From positions 124,001-188,000 of the forward strand of contig CANMAI010000001.1 in NCBI GenBank assembly GCA_947495795.1: a stretch of 64,000 bases of DNA. Reading direction: 5' to 3'. Shown here piece by piece: positions 7,694-17,554 of this stretch. The stretch is from an uncultured Paracoccaceae bacterium (GTDB lineage: Bacteria > Pseudomonadota > Alphaproteobacteria > Rhodobacterales > Rhodobacteraceae). A program made the position numbers and the translations under genes. Every line of letters starts with the position of its first letter. The stretch's first letter is position 1. The notes beneath the pieces are model-generated. The model saw nothing but the letters and a program-made list of their open reading frames with translations, was not told the DNA's origin and did no database searches.

Positions 7694-10600
7694 CTATGCC
7701 GTCTTCGCGCCAAAACCTCCGCCGCCGGGTGACTTGAGCACGAACACATCGCCCGGGTTGAGCTTTGAGGCATCGTTGCCCGCAAGTATCTCGATTTGCC
7801 CGTTGGCCCTTTCGATGCTGTTCTCGCCAGTGGCGCCCGGTTCGCCACCCGATATTCCGTGTGGGGGGACCAAGCGGTGCGACGACAATACGGTGACGGT
7901 CATAGGCTCCAGAAAGCGCAGACGTCTTGTGATGCCGTTGCCACCGGTAAAGGCACCTTCTCCTCCTGAGCCTTGGCGGATGGAGAATTCATCGAGGCGC
8001 ACCGGGAAACGTGTTTCCAGCACCTCCGGATCAGTCATGCGTGTGTTGGTCATGTGGCTGTGGACAGCGCTGGTGCCATCAAACCCTGGGCCTGCGCCGG
8101 TGCCGCCGCAGATGGTTTCGTAGTTCTGGTATGTTTCGTTGCCGTAGATGAAATTGTTCATCGTTCCCTGACTTGCCGCGATGACACCGAGCGCGCCGTA
8201 GAGCGTATCTGCAATTGCCTGGCTGACTTCGGTGTTACCCGAGATGACAGCGGCCGGAGCGCTCGGATTGATCATGCTGCCTTCCGGCACGATCAGGCTC
8301 AGCGGCTTGAGGCATCCCTCGTTCATGGGGATATCGGTGCCGACGAGTGTGCGGAAGACATAGAGCACCACGGCGCGGCAGATCGCCAGCGGGGCGTTGT
8401 AGTTGAACTCGCTCTGGCTTGACGTGCCGGTGAAATCGATTTTGGCCTGCCGGTTGGCGTGATCCACCGTGATGGCAACCTTGATCTGATCGCCGCTATC
8501 GAGGGGATAGGTGAAGCTGCAATCATGCAGGACATCGAGCACGCGGCGGACGCTTTCCTCGGCGTTGTTCTTCACATGGCTCATGTAGGCGTGAACTGTC
8601 TTCAGGCCGAATTGCCGTGTGATCTTGTGCAATTCGGCAAGGCCTGTGGCATTGGCTGCAATCTGGGCCGAAAGATCCGCCATGTTCTGATCGATACTGC
8701 GACAGGGATACCGGCCTGAGGCGAGCAGTTGGCGGGTTTCCGCATCCCGGAGTTGCCCCTGAGCGACCAGCAGGAAATTGTCGATCAGGACGCCCTCCTC
8801 CTCTATCACGCGGCTGTCGGGTGGGGCGGAGCCCGGGGTTTTCCCGCCGATATCGGCGTGATGCCCGCGGCTGGCGACGGTATAGATGATCCGCTTCCCG
8901 GCTTCATCGAAAACCGGGGTGATCACCGTGACATCAGGCAGATGCGTGCCGCCGTTGAACGGGTTGTTCATCATGAACACATCGCCCGGGCGGATTTTGC
9001 CTGCGTTCAGGCGCAGGATGGTGCGAACGCTTTCTGACATGGAGCCGAGATGGACAGGGACATGCGGGGCGTTGGCGACCAGATCCCCGGCTTGATCAAA
9101 GATCGCGCAGGAAAAATCATAGCGCTCCTTGATGTTCACCGAATAGGCGGTGTTGGCCAGCGTCGCGCCCATTTGTTCGGCGATCGACATGAAGAGATTG
9201 TTGAAGACCTCAAGCATGACAGGATCGACCTGTGTGCCGATGGCCTCCTGTCGGGCGAGGGGGACCGTTCGGCGCAGGACAAGATTGCCGCCGCTGGAGC
9301 ATTCAGCCTCCCAGCCGTTTTCCAGAATATTGGTGCCTGTCGGTTCGGTGAGGATCGCCGGCCCTGCAACCTTGGTGCCTTTGGCCATTGTCGTTCGATC
9401 AAGGACAGGCACTTCGCGCCACCTGCCATCTGACCACATCGTGGCGGTCCGGTTGTTGGGCGCATCCCGGTTTTCGCCGGGCAGGGTTACGCTTTCTCCG
9501 GTTGCGCCGATGGCTTCGGCTGTAAGCATCTCGATCAGAAGCTTCGCATCTCTGGGCACAAAGCCGAACCTCTGCTGGTGAGCTGCTTGGAAGGCGGTGG
9601 TCATTGCCTCCGGTGATCCGAAGGGAACCTCCAGCGTCTGTTGCGCGCCATCCGGGCGGATATGGGCCATGCCAGCGGTGGTGATCCGGGCGACAGGGAT
9701 GCCCTGGCCCGCCACTTCTGCCTTTGCGGCCCCTGTGAGGGTTTCCAGCACCTCCTCAGCCGCGGCAATATCCGCAAAGCCCTTGCCAAACTGATGTTCG
9801 CGCATGGCCCGCACATCGGCGAGGCCCATCCCGAAGGCCGAGAGCACACCGGCAAACGGGTGGATAAAGACGCTTTCCATGCCAAGGGCATCCGCGACGA
9901 GGCATGCATGCTGGCCACCCGCACCGCCAAAGCAGTTCATGGTATATTTCGTTACGTCATAGCCGCGCTGCACGCTGATTTTCTTGATCGCATTTGCCAT
10001 GTTTTCAACGGCGATGCGCAGGAAGCCCTCGGCAATCTCTTCAACGGAGCGGTTGCCTCCGATTTCCTCTGCTATCGCCGCGAATTTCTGGCGGACCACA
10101 TCGGCATCGAGCGGTTGATTGGCATTGGGGCCGAAGACGGGTGGGAAGAGATCGGGCTGCAATTTGCCGAGGAGAACGTTGCAATCTGTCACCGTCAGCG
10201 GGCCGCCCCGCCGATAGGCCGCAGGGCCCGGATTGGCACCGGCACTTTCGGGGCCAACCTGCATGCGCCCATCGCGATACGAGAGAATGGAGCCGCCGCC
10301 CGCTGCGACAGTGTGGATCGACATCATCGGCGCGCGCATCCGCACACCCGCCACCTCCGTTTCGAAACTGCGCTCGAACTCTCCGGCATAATGGCAGACA
10401 TCCGTTGAGGTGCCGCCCATATCGAAGCCGATCAGCTTGCCGTATCCAAGTTCAGCGGCAGTGCGGACCATGCCCACCACGCCCCCTGCCGGGCCGGAGA
10501 GAATTGCATCGCGGCCTTCGAAGAGTGCCGAGTCTGTCAGCCCTCCGTTGGAGCGCATGAACATCAGGCGCGCGCAGCCGCCCTGATCGGTTCCGAGTGC

Positions 10601-11275
10601 ATCGGCGACCTGTCGCACGTAGCGGCGCAGGATGGGCGACAGGTAGGCATCCACCACGGCCGTATCCCCGCGCGAGACAAGCTTGATCAGCGGGCTGGCC
10701 TCATGGCTGAGGGACACCTGACTGAAGCCGGATTGTGCGGCCATGCGGCCAAGTTGTTGCTCGTGATCTGGGAAGCGGTAGCTGTGCATGAGGGCAATCG
10801 CGACGGACCTGAAGCCTTTCGCGTAGGCCCGCGAAAGCGCCTCTCTAGCAGCGGTGGTATCGAGGGGAGAGATCACTTCGCCATCCGCATCCATGCGTTC
10901 GTCGATCTCGATGACATCTTCGTAGAGCAGTTCGGGAAGCTGGATATTGAGATCGAACAGGCGTGGACGGTTCTGATACCCGATCCGCAGGAGATCGCGC
11001 ATGCCCTTCGTGATCAGAAGAAGCGTGCGTTCGCCCTTGCGTTCCAGCAGCGCGTTGGTGGCCACTGTGGTGCCCATCTTCACCGCGCCGATCTGGCCTT
11101 CCGGGATCGGTTCGTTCGACTTGAGCCCCAACAGTTCCCGAATGCCATGTACGGCGGCATCGGCGTAGATCTCCGGATTCTCGGACAGCAGTTTATGCGT
11201 CCGCAGTGTGCCTTCGGGTGTTTTGGCGACGATATCGGTGAAGGTGCCGCCGCGATCTACCCAGAATTGCCACAT
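7694..11275 (-). CDS. oplAH: 5-oxoprolinase (ATP-hydrolysing), fused hydantoinase A/B type
   Basis: About 1193 residues, the full length of eukaryote-like and bacterial fused 5-oxoprolinases. The N-terminal half is hydantoinase A-like ([11 protein letters not shown] and the ATPase-type [16 protein letters not shown]); the C-terminal half from about residue 690 is the hydantoinase B domain ([20 protein letters not shown] to PGGGGFG). Start 11275 ([10 protein letters not shown]) has a strong AAGGAGA 8 bases upstream; a longer N-terminus to 11317 lacks one. The reaction would be ATP-dependent opening of 5-oxoproline to glutamate in the cytoplasm. It is the last gene of a TRAP transporter/DUF1445 cluster, which supports pyroglutamate use, although hydantoins or N-carbamoyl compounds remain possible. 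Confidence 0.87.
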   Translation of the reverse strand: MWQFWVDRGGTFTDIVAKTPEGTLRTHKLLSENPEIYADAAVHGIRELLGLKSNEPIPEGQIGAVKMGTTVATNALLERKGERTLLLITKGMRDLLRIGYQNRPRLFDLNIQLPELLYEDVIEIDERMDADGEVISPLDTTAAREALSRAYAKGFRSVAIALMHSYRFPDHEQQLGRMAAQSGFSQVSLSHEASPLIKLVSRGDTAVVDAYLSPILRRYVRQVADALGTDQGGCARLMFMRSNGGLTDSALFEGRDAILSGPAGGVVGMVRTAAELGYGKLIGFDMGGTSTDVCHYAGEFERSFETEVAGVRMRAPMMSIHTVAAGGGSILSYRDGRMQVGPESAGANPGPAAYRRGGPLTVTDCNVLLGKLQPDLFPPVFGPNANQPLDADVVRQKFAAIAEEIGGNRSVEEIAEGFLRIAVENMANAIKKISVQRGYDVTKYTMNCFGGAGGQHACLVADALGMESVFIHPFAGVLSAFGMGLADVRAMREHQFGKGFADIAAAEEVLETLTGAAKAEVAGQGIPVARITTAGMAHIRPDGAQQTLEVPFGSPEAMTTAFQAAHQQRFGFVPRDAKLLIEMLTAEAIGATGESVTLPGENRDAPNNRTATMWSDGRWREVPVLDRTTMAKGTKVAGPAILTEPTGTNILENGWEAECSSGGNLVLRRTVPLARQEAIGTQVDPVMLEVFNNLFMSIAEQMGATLANTAYSVNIKERYDFSCAIFDQAGDLVANAPHVPVHLGSMSESVRTILRLNAGKIRPGDVFMMNNPFNGGTHLPDVTVITPVFDEAGKRIIYTVASRGHHADIGGKTPGSAPPDSRVIEEEGVLIDNFLLVAQGQLRDAETRQLLASGRYPCRSIDQNMADLSAQIAANATGLAELHKITRQFGLKTVHAYMSHVKNNAEESVRRVLDVLHDCSFTYPLDSGDQIKVAITVDHANRQAKIDFTGTSSQSEFNYNAPLAICRAVVLYVFRTLVGTDIPMNEGCLKPLSLIVPEGSMINPSAPAAVISGNTEVSQAIADTLYGALGVIAASQGTMNNFIYGNETYQNYETICGGTGAGPGFDGTSAVHSHMTNTRMTDPEVLETRFPVRLDEFSIRQGSGGEGAFTGGNGITRRLRFLEPMTVTVLSSHRLVPPHGISGGEPGATGENSIERANGQIEILAGNDASKLNPGDVFVLKSPGGGGFGAKTA

Positions 11276-11342
11276 AAGACGTATCTCCTTTGTTTGCGGG
11301 CGCGCGGTGGCCCGCATCTTTCGTTTCGGATGGGAGTGCCGG

Positions 11343-12626
11343 TTACTGCAGGGCGTTCGGCAGGAAGAGGGCGATGGCGGGGAAGGCGATCAGCAGGAAG
11401 ACCATCGCCAACATTGTGAGGCAGTAAGGCAGAGCGCCGAGCATGACCTCATTCAGGCTTCCCGACTTTCGTGCGCCCTGCACGACATAGAGGTTCAACC
11501 CGACGGGTGGTGTGATCAGCGCCATTTCTATCAGCACTATCATCAGGATGCCGAACCAGATCACGTCATAGCCCTGGGCCACCACCGGCGGCACGATGAT
11601 CGGGATCGTGACGACCATGAGGGACAGTGTTTCGATGAAGAACCCGAGCACGATATAAAGGACGACGACCACGAGGATTGTCTTTAAGGGGGTGAGGCCG
11701 AGGCCGTTCATGAACGCCGTCAGCTCCCTTCCCAATCCGGCGGAGGCAAGTGTGAAATTCAGGAATGACGCGCCGATCACGATCAGCATGATCATCGATG
11801 TGATCTTGACCGTGCCTGTCAGGCTTTGTGTGAGCATGGACCAGGAGACACCTCCGAAGGCCAGGGCAATGAGAAACGCGCCTGCCACGCCAACGGCTGC
11901 GGCCTCTGTTGGCGTGGCCCAGCCGCGGTAGATCGCGCCGACGATCAGCGCGAAGAGAATGAGGATTGGAACGAGATCCACGAGGGCGCGCAGCATCTGC
12001 GGGAAGGGGAACGTGCGGCGCGTGCCACCAAGACCGGGGCGGATGAGGCAGATAATGGCGGTGACAGCCATGAAGGCGATGGCCAGAAGGATGCCAGGGA
12101 TCAGGCCTGCAAGGAAAAGCTGCGGGATCGAGGATTGCGTGAGGAACCCGTAGACGATGAGATTGATCGAGGGCGGGATCATGATGCCGAGCGTGCCGCC
12201 GGCGGCGATTGCGCCTGAGAACAGCTTTGGATCGTAGCCGAGCTTTTCGGCTTGCGGCATGGCGACGGTGGCAACTGTTGCAGCTGTTGCCACTGACGAG
12301 CCGGAGGTGGCCGAAAACATCGTGGCTGTTGCTATATTGGCATGCACCAGGCCGCCGGGCAGCCATGAGACCCAGCGATCCAGCGCGGCATAGGTGCGGG
12401 TTGCCACGCCGCTGCGCACAAGGATCTCTCCCAGAAGGACGAAGAAGGGGATGGCGATGAGCGTTGCCGAGTTCGATGCGGACCACACCATGTTTCCGAG
12501 GCCGCGTGTGAGCGGGAAGCTGGAAAAGAACGTATCGACCCCGAAGCCCAGTAGGAACAGCACGATGCCGACAGGGATGGACAGGGCCAGCAGCCCGAGC
12601 AGACCGACGGAGACATAGCCGATCAT
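11343..12626 (-). CDS. TRAP transporter large permease, DctM type
   Basis: A 427-residue, very hydrophobic protein with about a dozen membrane segments and family features such as [47 protein letters not shown] and [10 protein letters not shown]. It overlaps the DctQ gene by 4 bp (ATGA), so the two are translationally coupled. It forms the sodium-driven translocation channel of a TRAP importer and lies between DctQ and the 5-oxoprolinase gene, which suggests uptake of that enzyme's substrate or precursor. Confidence 0.93.
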   Translation of the reverse strand: MIGYVSVGLLGLLALSIPVGIVLFLLGFGVDTFFSSFPLTRGLGNMVWSASNSATLIAIPFFVLLGEILVRSGVATRTYAALDRWVSWLPGGLVHANIATATMFSATSGSSVATAATVATVAMPQAEKLGYDPKLFSGAIAAGGTLGIMIPPSINLIVYGFLTQSSIPQLFLAGLIPGILLAIAFMAVTAIICLIRPGLGGTRRTFPFPQMLRALVDLVPILILFALIVGAIYRGWATPTEAAAVGVAGAFLIALAFGGVSWSMLTQSLTGTVKITSMIMLIVIGASFLNFTLASAGLGRELTAFMNGLGLTPLKTILVVVVLYIVLGFFIETLSLMVVTIPIIVPPVVAQGYDVIWFGILMIVLIEMALITPPVGLNLYVVQGARKSGSLNEVMLGALPYCLTMLAMVFLLIAFPAIALFLPNALQ

Positions 12627-13180
12627 TGCAGCGTCTCCTGTTCTGCAAAGGCGCCGACAAAACGCTCGGTATCTTCGTGGCGGCGCTTCAGGAGCAGGCT
12701 GAGGGCAGCCAGCGTTGTGAGGGAGGACATGCAGGCAAACCAGACCCAGCCCGCAAACCAGGGCATCTGTACCCAGACCAGCGGCGTTTCGAGCGGTGTG
12801 TTTGCCGTTGAGCCATTGACAAGTGACCGTTCCACAACGGGCCAGGCCTTGATTGCGATAGTGATGACAACGCCTGACATCACGATCATCGAAAACACAT
12901 CAAAGAGGGCGCGCCCGAAGCTGCCCGCCCGGCTGCGCAAAAGATCGATGCGCACATGGCCGAGTTCCAACAGCGTGTAGGACATGCCCCATGAGGTTGC
13001 GAGTGCCATCGCATAGCCCGCAATCTCCTCGGTACCACCAAGGGACGTGCCGATCTGGCGCATGATGATATCCGTCAGCACAAAGGCGGCGCAGAGAAGC
13101 AGGCCGAAGCCGACGATCAGGGCGACCCCTTTGTTGATGGCCCGCAGGCCCGCTATCATCTTGAGTTCCATTTTCGGCAT
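12623..13180 (-). CDS. TRAP transporter small permease, DctQ type
   Basis: A 185-residue protein with four hydrophobic segments typical of DctQ (LIVGFGLLLCAAFVLTDIIMRQ; ELGHVRIDLLRSR; FSMIVMSGVVITIAI; AGWVWFACMSSLTTLAAL). Start 13180 (MPKMELKM) is supported by AGGGGAC directly upstream; further upstream the frame enters the dctP gene. It sits between the binding protein gene, 17 bp away, and dctM, which it overlaps. It is the membrane partner that couples binding protein to permease. Confidence 0.9.
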   Translation of the reverse strand: MPKMELKMIAGLRAINKGVALIVGFGLLLCAAFVLTDIIMRQIGTSLGGTEEIAGYAMALATSWGMSYTLLELGHVRIDLLRSRAGSFGRALFDVFSMIVMSGVVITIAIKAWPVVERSLVNGSTANTPLETPLVWVQMPWFAGWVWFACMSSLTTLAALSLLLKRRHEDTERFVGAFAEQETLQ

Positions 13181-13197
13181 GTCCCCTGATCGACGCC

Positions 13198-14229
13198 TCA
13201 GTTGATTGTTACACCGACAACTTTGCCAACGCTCGCGTTCCAGCGGGTGGCCCAGTCTCCGCCCGCGCGTTCGGCCCATTCCGGCAGCACTTCGCCGGTG
13301 AGGATATCGCGTGCGCGTGCAAAATCAGCGGGGCTGACATCCACCAGCGTCATCGCGCGGGCTTCACCGGATGGGCATTCGCCGTTGCCCGTGAGGCAGG
13401 CGATATCGTTGACCAGGGCGTTCTGAGCACTGGCCCATGCGGGATCTTCGAAGCCCGTGGCAACCTGTTCGGTTATCAGCGCCTGCGTATCGGCATTCAG
13501 GCTGTTCCATCTATCCATATTGATCGCGGTTACCACTGAATCCCAGCCGCCAAGCGGGATTGGAAGAAGGTGGGTGGATACTTCCCACCAGCCTGCGCTG
13601 TAGCCGGACCCTGCCCCTGTTACCGCGCAATCGACGACACCGTTCTGCAAGGCGCCCGGCACTTCAGAGAAAGAGACGTTCACGCCTTCCGCGCCCAATG
13701 CCTCCAACAGCTTGGCCGTCATCCGGCCCGACGCACGGACCTTGAGGCCTTCCAGATCGGCAAGGCTGGAAATTTCGGCATTGCAAAACACGACCTGCGG
13801 CGGATAGGGCGCTATGGCCAGAACGTGGGAATTGAAGCGATCGCGGTAGATATCGGCAACCATCGGACGCGCCGCATCGACCATCGCACGGGCCTCATCG
13901 GCGGTGAGCGCGAGCAGCGGCACATCCAGCCCCTCGAGTTCAGGCGCGTCGGCGACGGCGTAGTCGGCAACCGTCATCGCCACATCGTAGACGCCTTGCC
14001 CCAGCAGAGGATAGACATCGCCCAGCCCGAGGCTCATCTGGTTGTGGGTTGTCAGTTCGACATTGATAGTTCCGCCCGAAGCCTCGGGCAGCGTCTTGCT
14101 CCAGAAGGGTGCCTCGTACTGGTTGTGGAGAGGCAGGCTGGACCAACTTCCGACAACGGCGAGATCTTCCGCCATTGCAGGTGCTGCAAGTGCTGTCGTT
14201 GCGATCAGAACGGATAGGACGTTTTTCAT
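13198..14229 (-). CDS. TRAP transporter periplasmic substrate-binding protein, DctP family
   Basis: A 343-residue protein with a cleavable signal peptide (MKNVLSVLIATTALAAPAMA) and the DctP fold. The FCNAEISSLADLEGLKVRASG segment contains the conserved arginine that usually binds a carboxylate, followed by VSFSEVPGALQNGVVDCAVTG. An organic or amino acid ligand is therefore likely. It follows the DUF1445 gene by 25 bp and is first of the dctPQM triplet. Substrate is predicted only from neighbours: glutamate-derived or 5-oxoproline-type compounds. Confidence 0.92.
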   Translation of the reverse strand: MKNVLSVLIATTALAAPAMAEDLAVVGSWSSLPLHNQYEAPFWSKTLPEASGGTINVELTTHNQMSLGLGDVYPLLGQGVYDVAMTVADYAVADAPELEGLDVPLLALTADEARAMVDAARPMVADIYRDRFNSHVLAIAPYPPQVVFCNAEISSLADLEGLKVRASGRMTAKLLEALGAEGVNVSFSEVPGALQNGVVDCAVTGAGSGYSAGWWEVSTHLLPIPLGGWDSVVTAINMDRWNSLNADTQALITEQVATGFEDPAWASAQNALVNDIACLTGNGECPSGEARAMTLVDVSPADFARARDILTGEVLPEWAERAGGDWATRWNASVGKVVGVTIN

Positions 14230-14254
14230 TGTTCAGTCTCCTTGTTGGTGCGTT

Positions 14255-15076
14255 TCAGTTTGTTAAGAGAATTGTGGTTTCCGCGTCTTCAGCGACATCG
14301 GCGATCAGCATGTGGCCCGGCGAATGCGTGATACAGACGGGCAGTTCGGCATCCAGAAGAACATTTTGCGGGGTAACGCCGCAGGCCCAGTAGACGGGAA
14401 CCTCGCCCGGTTTTACCTCCACCGTCTCGCCCCAATCGGGCCGGGAAAGATTGGTGATACCGATCTGGCCAGGATCGCCGACGGCAATCGGCGCACCATG
14501 TGCCTGCGGGTAGCGGCTGCTGATCTCTCTGGCCTGTTCCACGCGGTTTTCCGGAATTGGACGCATGGTGACGACCATTTGCCCGCCAAACCTGCCCGCA
14601 GGGACAAGGCCGATGTTGGAGCGATACATCGGAACATTTGTGCCATTCTCGACATGGCGTACCGGGATACTGGCTCGCAGAAGCGCGTTTTCAAATGTGA
14701 ATGAACAGCCGAGCGCCACTGTTACCAGATCATCGGACCAATGCTCGGAAACGTCCGTCAATTCCTCGGAAAACTTGCCATTCCGAAAGACCCGATATTT
14801 GGAAACGTCGCTTCGGATATCAATGTCGTGGCCCAGTGTGGGCAGGCGCGGATCTCCGCTATCGCCGATGCCGACGAGCGGGCAGGGCTTCGGGTTGCGC
14901 TGGCAGAATCGCAGGAAATCCAGCGCGAAACGCTCTGGCAGAATGGCGAGATTGCATTGCAGCTTTCCGGCCGCCAGCCCTGCGGTGTGGCCGGTATAGG
15001 ACCCATCCCTGATCGCCGCGCGGACCTCCGACGCCGAGAGGTTGGCAAGATCGGCGTGAGAGAGAGATAATGTCAT
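14255..15076 (-). CDS. D-glutamate cyclase family protein (DUF1445, YcsI-like)
   Basis: About 273 residues, normal for the PF07286 family. Recognisable features are the ASEVRAAIRDGSYTGHTAGLA N-terminus (split here as ASEVRAAIRDG and SYTGHTAGLA), LGCSFTFENALL, a run around HVENGTNVPMY, VTMRPI, and the C-terminal VYWACGVTPQ and ITHSPGHM. The mammalian member converts D-glutamate to 5-oxo-D-proline, and bacterial ycsI lies in the pxp oxoprolinase region of Bacillus. The fusion-type oxoprolinase and a TRAP importer on the same strand fit this role. Start 15076 (MTLSLSHADL) matches the family; Met at 15112 is an alternative. Confidence 0.85.
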   Translation of the reverse strand: MTLSLSHADLANLSASEVRAAIRDGSYTGHTAGLAAGKLQCNLAILPERFALDFLRFCQRNPKPCPLVGIGDSGDPRLPTLGHDIDIRSDVSKYRVFRNGKFSEELTDVSEHWSDDLVTVALGCSFTFENALLRASIPVRHVENGTNVPMYRSNIGLVPAGRFGGQMVVTMRPIPENRVEQAREISSRYPQAHGAPIAVGDPGQIGITNLSRPDWGETVEVKPGEVPVYWACGVTPQNVLLDAELPVCITHSPGHMLIADVAEDAETTILLTN

Positions 15077-15170
15077 AAGGGCAGCCCTCGCGATGCCCAA
15101 AAAGCATCTCACGGGATTGTACTTTCACGCAAATTATCATTTTAGATCATTGGCGATAGAAATTTTGAAT

Positions 15171-16049
15171 TTACTTTGGGTGCGTTCTGTCCCATTTAAG
15201 TGCAACATCACGGGCAATTATCGCACTGTTTTCCACGAGAAAGCTGCGCGGCTCCGAGAGATAGGAGGCCGTGAACGCAAGTGGCTGCGGGCGAAACCCC
15301 GGATTGAACTCCACGATCTGGCCCGATGCCAGAAAATCGTTCGCCAGTGCGCGCGGATAGGGGCCAACGGCTATTCCCGCAGCGATCATCTTCAGACTGG
15401 CCGAGAGCGACGCTGACGCATACACCCTGACTTTCGGCCCGATCCGGCGGGAAAGCTCGGACATCAACTCGCGGTAGGGCCGCGTTTTGCTGGAGTAAGA
15501 GATAATGGGTATCTCGCTCAGATCGGTTTGAGGGTTTGTGGTGGACCGGTACCAGTGCAGATCGAACGGCGGCAAATCCACATTCTCGACAGAGAATTCC
15601 GAAACAGGGCCCATGAGGAACACCAGATCAAGGCTGCGTTCGAGAAGGGATGTTCGCAGGTTGAGCGATATATCGACGGTCAGATCGACATTCACGCGCG
15701 GATACTGCTGGCTGAACGCCTTCAGAAATTCCGGCAACCACGCTTGCGCGATGGTCTCCGAGGCACCCACGCGAAAGAGCCCCTCGGCCTCGGACGGATT
15801 TGCGACGCGCTGCTTGATTTCCTCTTCGACGAAGAGCATCTGCTCTGCATAGGACAGCAGGAGGGTGCCGTGCCGTGTGAGGACGAGATCTCCGGGGCCA
15901 CGTTCGAAAAGGGGCACACGCAGTTCCTGCTCCAGATTGGAAATACGTGTCGAGACGGCGGGCTGGGAGAGATGCAGGCGTTCGGCGGCCTTACGAAAGC
16001 CACCCAATCGCGCCACCCACAGGAATGTGCGTATTTGATCAAAGGTCAT
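15171..16049 (-). CDS. LysR-family transcriptional regulator
   Basis: A 292-residue LTTR. The N-terminal helix-turn-helix reads MTFDQIRTFLWVARLGGFRKAAERLHLSQPAVS in segments typical of the family, followed by the linker helix and a periplasmic-binding-like effector domain. It lies upstream of, and on the same strand as, the DUF1445-dctPQM-oxoprolinase genes, 94 bp from the first of them, so it is the likely activator of that unit. Unlike most LTTRs it is codirectional rather than divergent. An inverted repeat (16061-16085) next to its own start could be its autoregulatory site. Confidence 0.92.
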   Translation of the reverse strand: MTFDQIRTFLWVARLGGFRKAAERLHLSQPAVSTRISNLEQELRVPLFERGPGDLVLTRHGTLLLSYAEQMLFVEEEIKQRVANPSEAEGLFRVGASETIAQAWLPEFLKAFSQQYPRVNVDLTVDISLNLRTSLLERSLDLVFLMGPVSEFSVENVDLPPFDLHWYRSTTNPQTDLSEIPIISYSSKTRPYRELMSELSRRIGPKVRVYASASLSASLKMIAAGIAVGPYPRALANDFLASGQIVEFNPGFRPQPLAFTASYLSEPRSFLVENSAIIARDVALKWDRTHPK

Positions 16050-16060
16050 GGGTATTCATA

Positions 16061-16085
16061 AATTGGATCGCCCTGACTGCCAATT
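16061..16085. promoter_or_regulatory. Inverted repeat upstream of lysR, possible autoregulatory site
   Basis: AATTGG and CCAATT arms are separated by 13 bp and lie 12 bp upstream of the LysR start codon. LTTR sites are interrupted dyads of this scale, so the placement fits negative autoregulation. The prediction is weak because no second copy was found in front of the 15076 gene. Confidence 0.3.
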
Positions 16086-16254
16086 GATAAACAGTGCGTG
16101 GATGCCCGGCTCTGTTTGGGAGCGCTGCAGTGCGAAGTTTCGCCGAGTTTGGCGCTGCCACCGCCCGCTCATGTGCGGGACATGCTGCTGTGTTAGGGTT
16201 TAGGAAATTTCAGGGTTTGCGGGTTTGGATTTCAGAATTTCGAAGGGGTGATCC

Positions 16255-16998
16255 ATGATTGACGTGGTTTTTGAGGGCGAGATTTCGGATGAGCGGCGGG
16301 ATGTTTTCCTGCGCTCTGCCACACGGTGGGATGGGGTGGTGAACACCGGTTTCGAAGCTGTTGAGGTGGAGGGTGAGGTGTTGAGCGGGCTGAAGATCGA
16401 GGCCCGGATCTCGCCCATTGACGGAGAGGGAAACGTGCTTGGGCAGGCAGGCCCGACGATCCTTCTGCCGGGTAGTGAGCTGCCCGCCAAGGGTGTGATG
16501 CAGTTCGATACAGCGGATGTGGAAAGGCTGGAGGCTGAAGGCAGTTTTGAGGATGTGATCTTGCACGAAATGGCGCATGTGCTGGGGTTTGGCACGCTTT
16601 GGGCGCGGCAGGGGTTGATACAGGGCAGCGGAACGAACAACCCGCAGTTCACAGGCATAGCCTCGATCCGGGAATACGCTGCGCTTGTGGGCGGGCCGGG
16701 CACAGGTCCTGTGCCGGTGGCCAATACCGGCGGCGCCGGCACGCGGGAGGGGCATTGGCGTGAACTGGTGTTTGGTGATGAACTGCTGACGGGCTTTCTT
16801 TCGGGCAGTGAACGGCCGTTGAGCCGCCTCTCCGTCGCGGCCTTTGAGGATATGGGCTACGCGGTGGATTATACGAAGGCAGACGATTTTGCCCTGCCCA
16901 CCTTCCGCCAGTTGGCGGAAATGGGGATTACGGAGGCTGTGCGCATTTGCGATCTTTGCCGGATGGGGCGGACGGAACCTACCGTGCTCGGGAACTGA
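16255..16998 (+). CDS. Leishmanolysin-like (M8) zinc metallopeptidase domain protein
   Basis: A 247-residue protein with HEMAHVLGFG at residues 104-113, the HExxHxxGfG zinc site of peptidase family M8. A downstream segment, GHWRELVFGDELLTG at about 166-180, carries the probable third zinc ligand H167 and matches family members. RBS GAAGGGG lies 8 bases upstream of ATG 16255. No signal peptide, pro-region or repeats are visible, so this is close to a bare catalytic domain; the C-terminus adds a CDLC pair. Bacterial members are usually longer secreted proteins, so the cellular location is unclear. Confidence 0.82.
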   Translation: MIDVVFEGEISDERRDVFLRSATRWDGVVNTGFEAVEVEGEVLSGLKIEARISPIDGEGNVLGQAGPTILLPGSELPAKGVMQFDTADVERLEAEGSFEDVILHEMAHVLGFGTLWARQGLIQGSGTNNPQFTGIASIREYAALVGGPGTGPVPVANTGGAGTREGHWRELVFGDELLTGFLSGSERPLSRLSVAAFEDMGYAVDYTKADDFALPTFRQLAEMGITEAVRICDLCRMGRTEPTVLGN

Positions 16999-17064
16999 CC
17001 CAGATCAAGGCGGAGTGATCCAAACCGGGCTAGGCATCTTCGGAACCCATCCGGAGGAGTGAAG

Positions 17065-17478
17065 ATGCGCGATCTGAGAGTGTTTGGAACAGTTGGTCTG
17101 CTGGCCGCGTGTATGGGCCTCGGAAGCCCTGCGGCGGCGGATGATGCTGCCAACGGCAAGCAGATTTACGAGACCTATTGCGCCACGTGCCACGGGCTGG
17201 ATGGGCGAGGGCAAGGGCCGATGGCCGCAATCCTGCTGTTGCAGCCGCCGGACCTTACCGTGCTGACGGAGAAGTATGACGGGGAATTCCCGTTGTTTCG
17301 TGTGGTTACGCGAATTGATGGCCGGGATCCGCTTGTCTCCCACGGCAGCCCCATGCCGATTTTCGGCGGGTTCTTCGAAGGGCAGGATACAGCCCTGAAA
17401 ACGGATGGCGGCCAGCCCGTCCTGACGAGCCAGCCGGTCGCCGATCTGGTAGCGTATCTGCGCGAGGTGCAGGAGTAG
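17065..17478 (+). CDS. Small class I cytochrome c
   Basis: A 137-residue exported protein with a signal peptide (MRDLRVFGTVGLLAACMGLGSPAAA) and one haem motif CATCHG. An MPIFGG segment further on supplies the likely axial methionine. ATG 17065 is chosen over GTG 17059 because GGAGGA at 17053-17058 then has a 6-base spacing. It resembles periplasmic cytochrome c domains that donate or accept electrons for dehydrogenases. The neighbours do not reveal a partner. Confidence 0.87.
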   Translation: MRDLRVFGTVGLLAACMGLGSPAAADDAANGKQIYETYCATCHGLDGRGQGPMAAILLLQPPDLTVLTEKYDGEFPLFRVVTRIDGRDPLVSHGSPMPIFGGFFEGQDTALKTDGGQPVLTSQPVADLVAYLREVQE

Positions 17479-17554
17479 CGCGGCAAGGCCCCTGTTCTGG
17501 TGCGGGCACGTGTGACAAAATGGCGTGAGTGCAAGGTGCGAGGAACAGGGTGCG

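Noticed and set aside
15171-16049. LysR as regulator of the M8 peptidase
   Set aside because: The peptidase gene is divergent, but the LysR gene is codirectional with the oxoproline unit, which is the more plausible target; not excluded.
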